Shown: one piece after another, positions 6,668 through 6,990 of the stretch
Layout: every line of letters starts with the position of its first letter
How positions within the stretch are numbered: the stretch's first letter is position 1
Origin: Flavisolibacter sp.
GTDB taxonomy: Bacteria; Bacteroidota; Bacteroidia; Chitinophagales; Chitinophagaceae
Length of the DNA: 6,990 bases
Direction: 5' to 3'
Assembly (NCBI GenBank): GCA_013695175.1
Contig: JACDAZ010000328.1
Location: forward strand, 1-6,990
Notes under the pieces: generated by a model
What the model was told of the DNA's origin: nothing
What the model saw: only the letters and a program-made list of their open reading frames with translations
The model's database searches: none
Made by a program: the position numbers and the translations under genes

Positions 6668-6990
6668 TTATCTTTTAATCAATGGTAATTTAACGCAGAA
6701 ATACTGGTTATTATTTTCAATGCTGATTGATTGTTTTGTTATGATTTTATAACGCATGTTCAGGTTTTTTAAACCTATTCTTGTAGAACAGGACCTGATT
6801 CTTTTAGGATCTGTTTTATTTACAACAAGTACATATCGCCCTAAGATTTTAATTTTTATGAGCAAGGGTTTTTCTTTAGAAAAAGAATTATGCTTAATAG
6901 CATTTTCAACCAATATTTGTAAAGCACAGGGAGCAATCATCATTTCGTTGTAAGCTTCTGTATTACATTGAACATTCATATCTATAGCAT
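6668..6990 (-). CDS. LytS/YehU-type sensor histidine kinase, C-terminal part
   Basis: Only the last ~107 codons are in the window. The frame stays open to base 6990 (A-I-D precedes the internal Met at 6979), so that ATG is not the start. What is visible is the ATP-binding domain of a LytS-type kinase: the N-box LQILVENAIKHN (6887-6922), an LVVNK strand in the G1 region, and the G2 region STRIGLKNLNMRY followed by the terminal strands ending KLPLIKR. The upstream His_kinase domain and sensor/membrane part are outside. It would phosphorylate the regulator encoded 3 nt downstream. One oddity is an arginine (AGA, 6779-6781) where this motif commonly has glycine (STGIGL). Such variation occurs among Bacteroidota LytS kinases, so it need not mean loss of activity. 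Confidence 0.9.
   Translation of the reverse strand, partial: AIDMNVQCNTEAYNEMMIAPCALQILVENAIKHNSFSKEKPLLIKIKILGRYVLVVNKTDPKRIRSCSTRIGLKNLNMRYKIITKQSISIENNNQYFCVKLPLIKR

Noticed and set aside
6756..6953. 65-codon plus-strand open frame
   Set aside because: It is antisense to the ATP-binding domain of the histidine kinase, which carries clear N-box and G2 motifs on the minus strand.

Overview
The window is AT-rich DNA from a member of the Bacteroidota. The SusC/SusD outer-membrane pair, the A/T-rich translation starts with little Shine-Dalgarno sequence, the SusC and SusD signature motifs and the LytTR-type two-component genes all support this. The style of the PepSY-like protein and the LytTR regulator suggests Chitinophagaceae or a close relative, but that family placement is an inference.

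Plus strand, left part: a SusC-type TonB-dependent transporter (its 5' end lies before base 1) is followed after 24 nt by a SusD-type lipoprotein. A strong intrinsic terminator closes this unit. Together the two would form one outer-membrane uptake complex, with SusD as the surface lid and SusC as the TonB-driven channel. No glycosidase, peptidase, sigma or anti-sigma gene is visible, so the substrate cannot be named.

Plus strand, middle: a second unit follows, with its own ribosome-binding site and terminator but an ORF of only 80 codons. Its first ~57 residues are the N-terminus of a SusC protein (signal peptide plus the start of the carboxypeptidase-regulatory-like domain). Its last ~23 residues are the C-terminus of a SusD protein. 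It looks like the in-frame scar of a deletion that removed nearly all of a second susCD pair, and it is the most notable item in the window.

Minus strand, right part: a secreted PepSY-like small protein is convergent with the scar and has its own terminator. Then come an intergenic stretch with a 23-bp perfect hairpin, a complete LytTR-family response regulator, and the C-terminal part of its LytS/YehU-type histidine kinase, which runs off the right edge. Kinase and regulator are 3 nt apart and form one operon, which the hairpin probably terminates.

I do not see a novel multi-gene system, CRISPR array, RNA gene or transposase.
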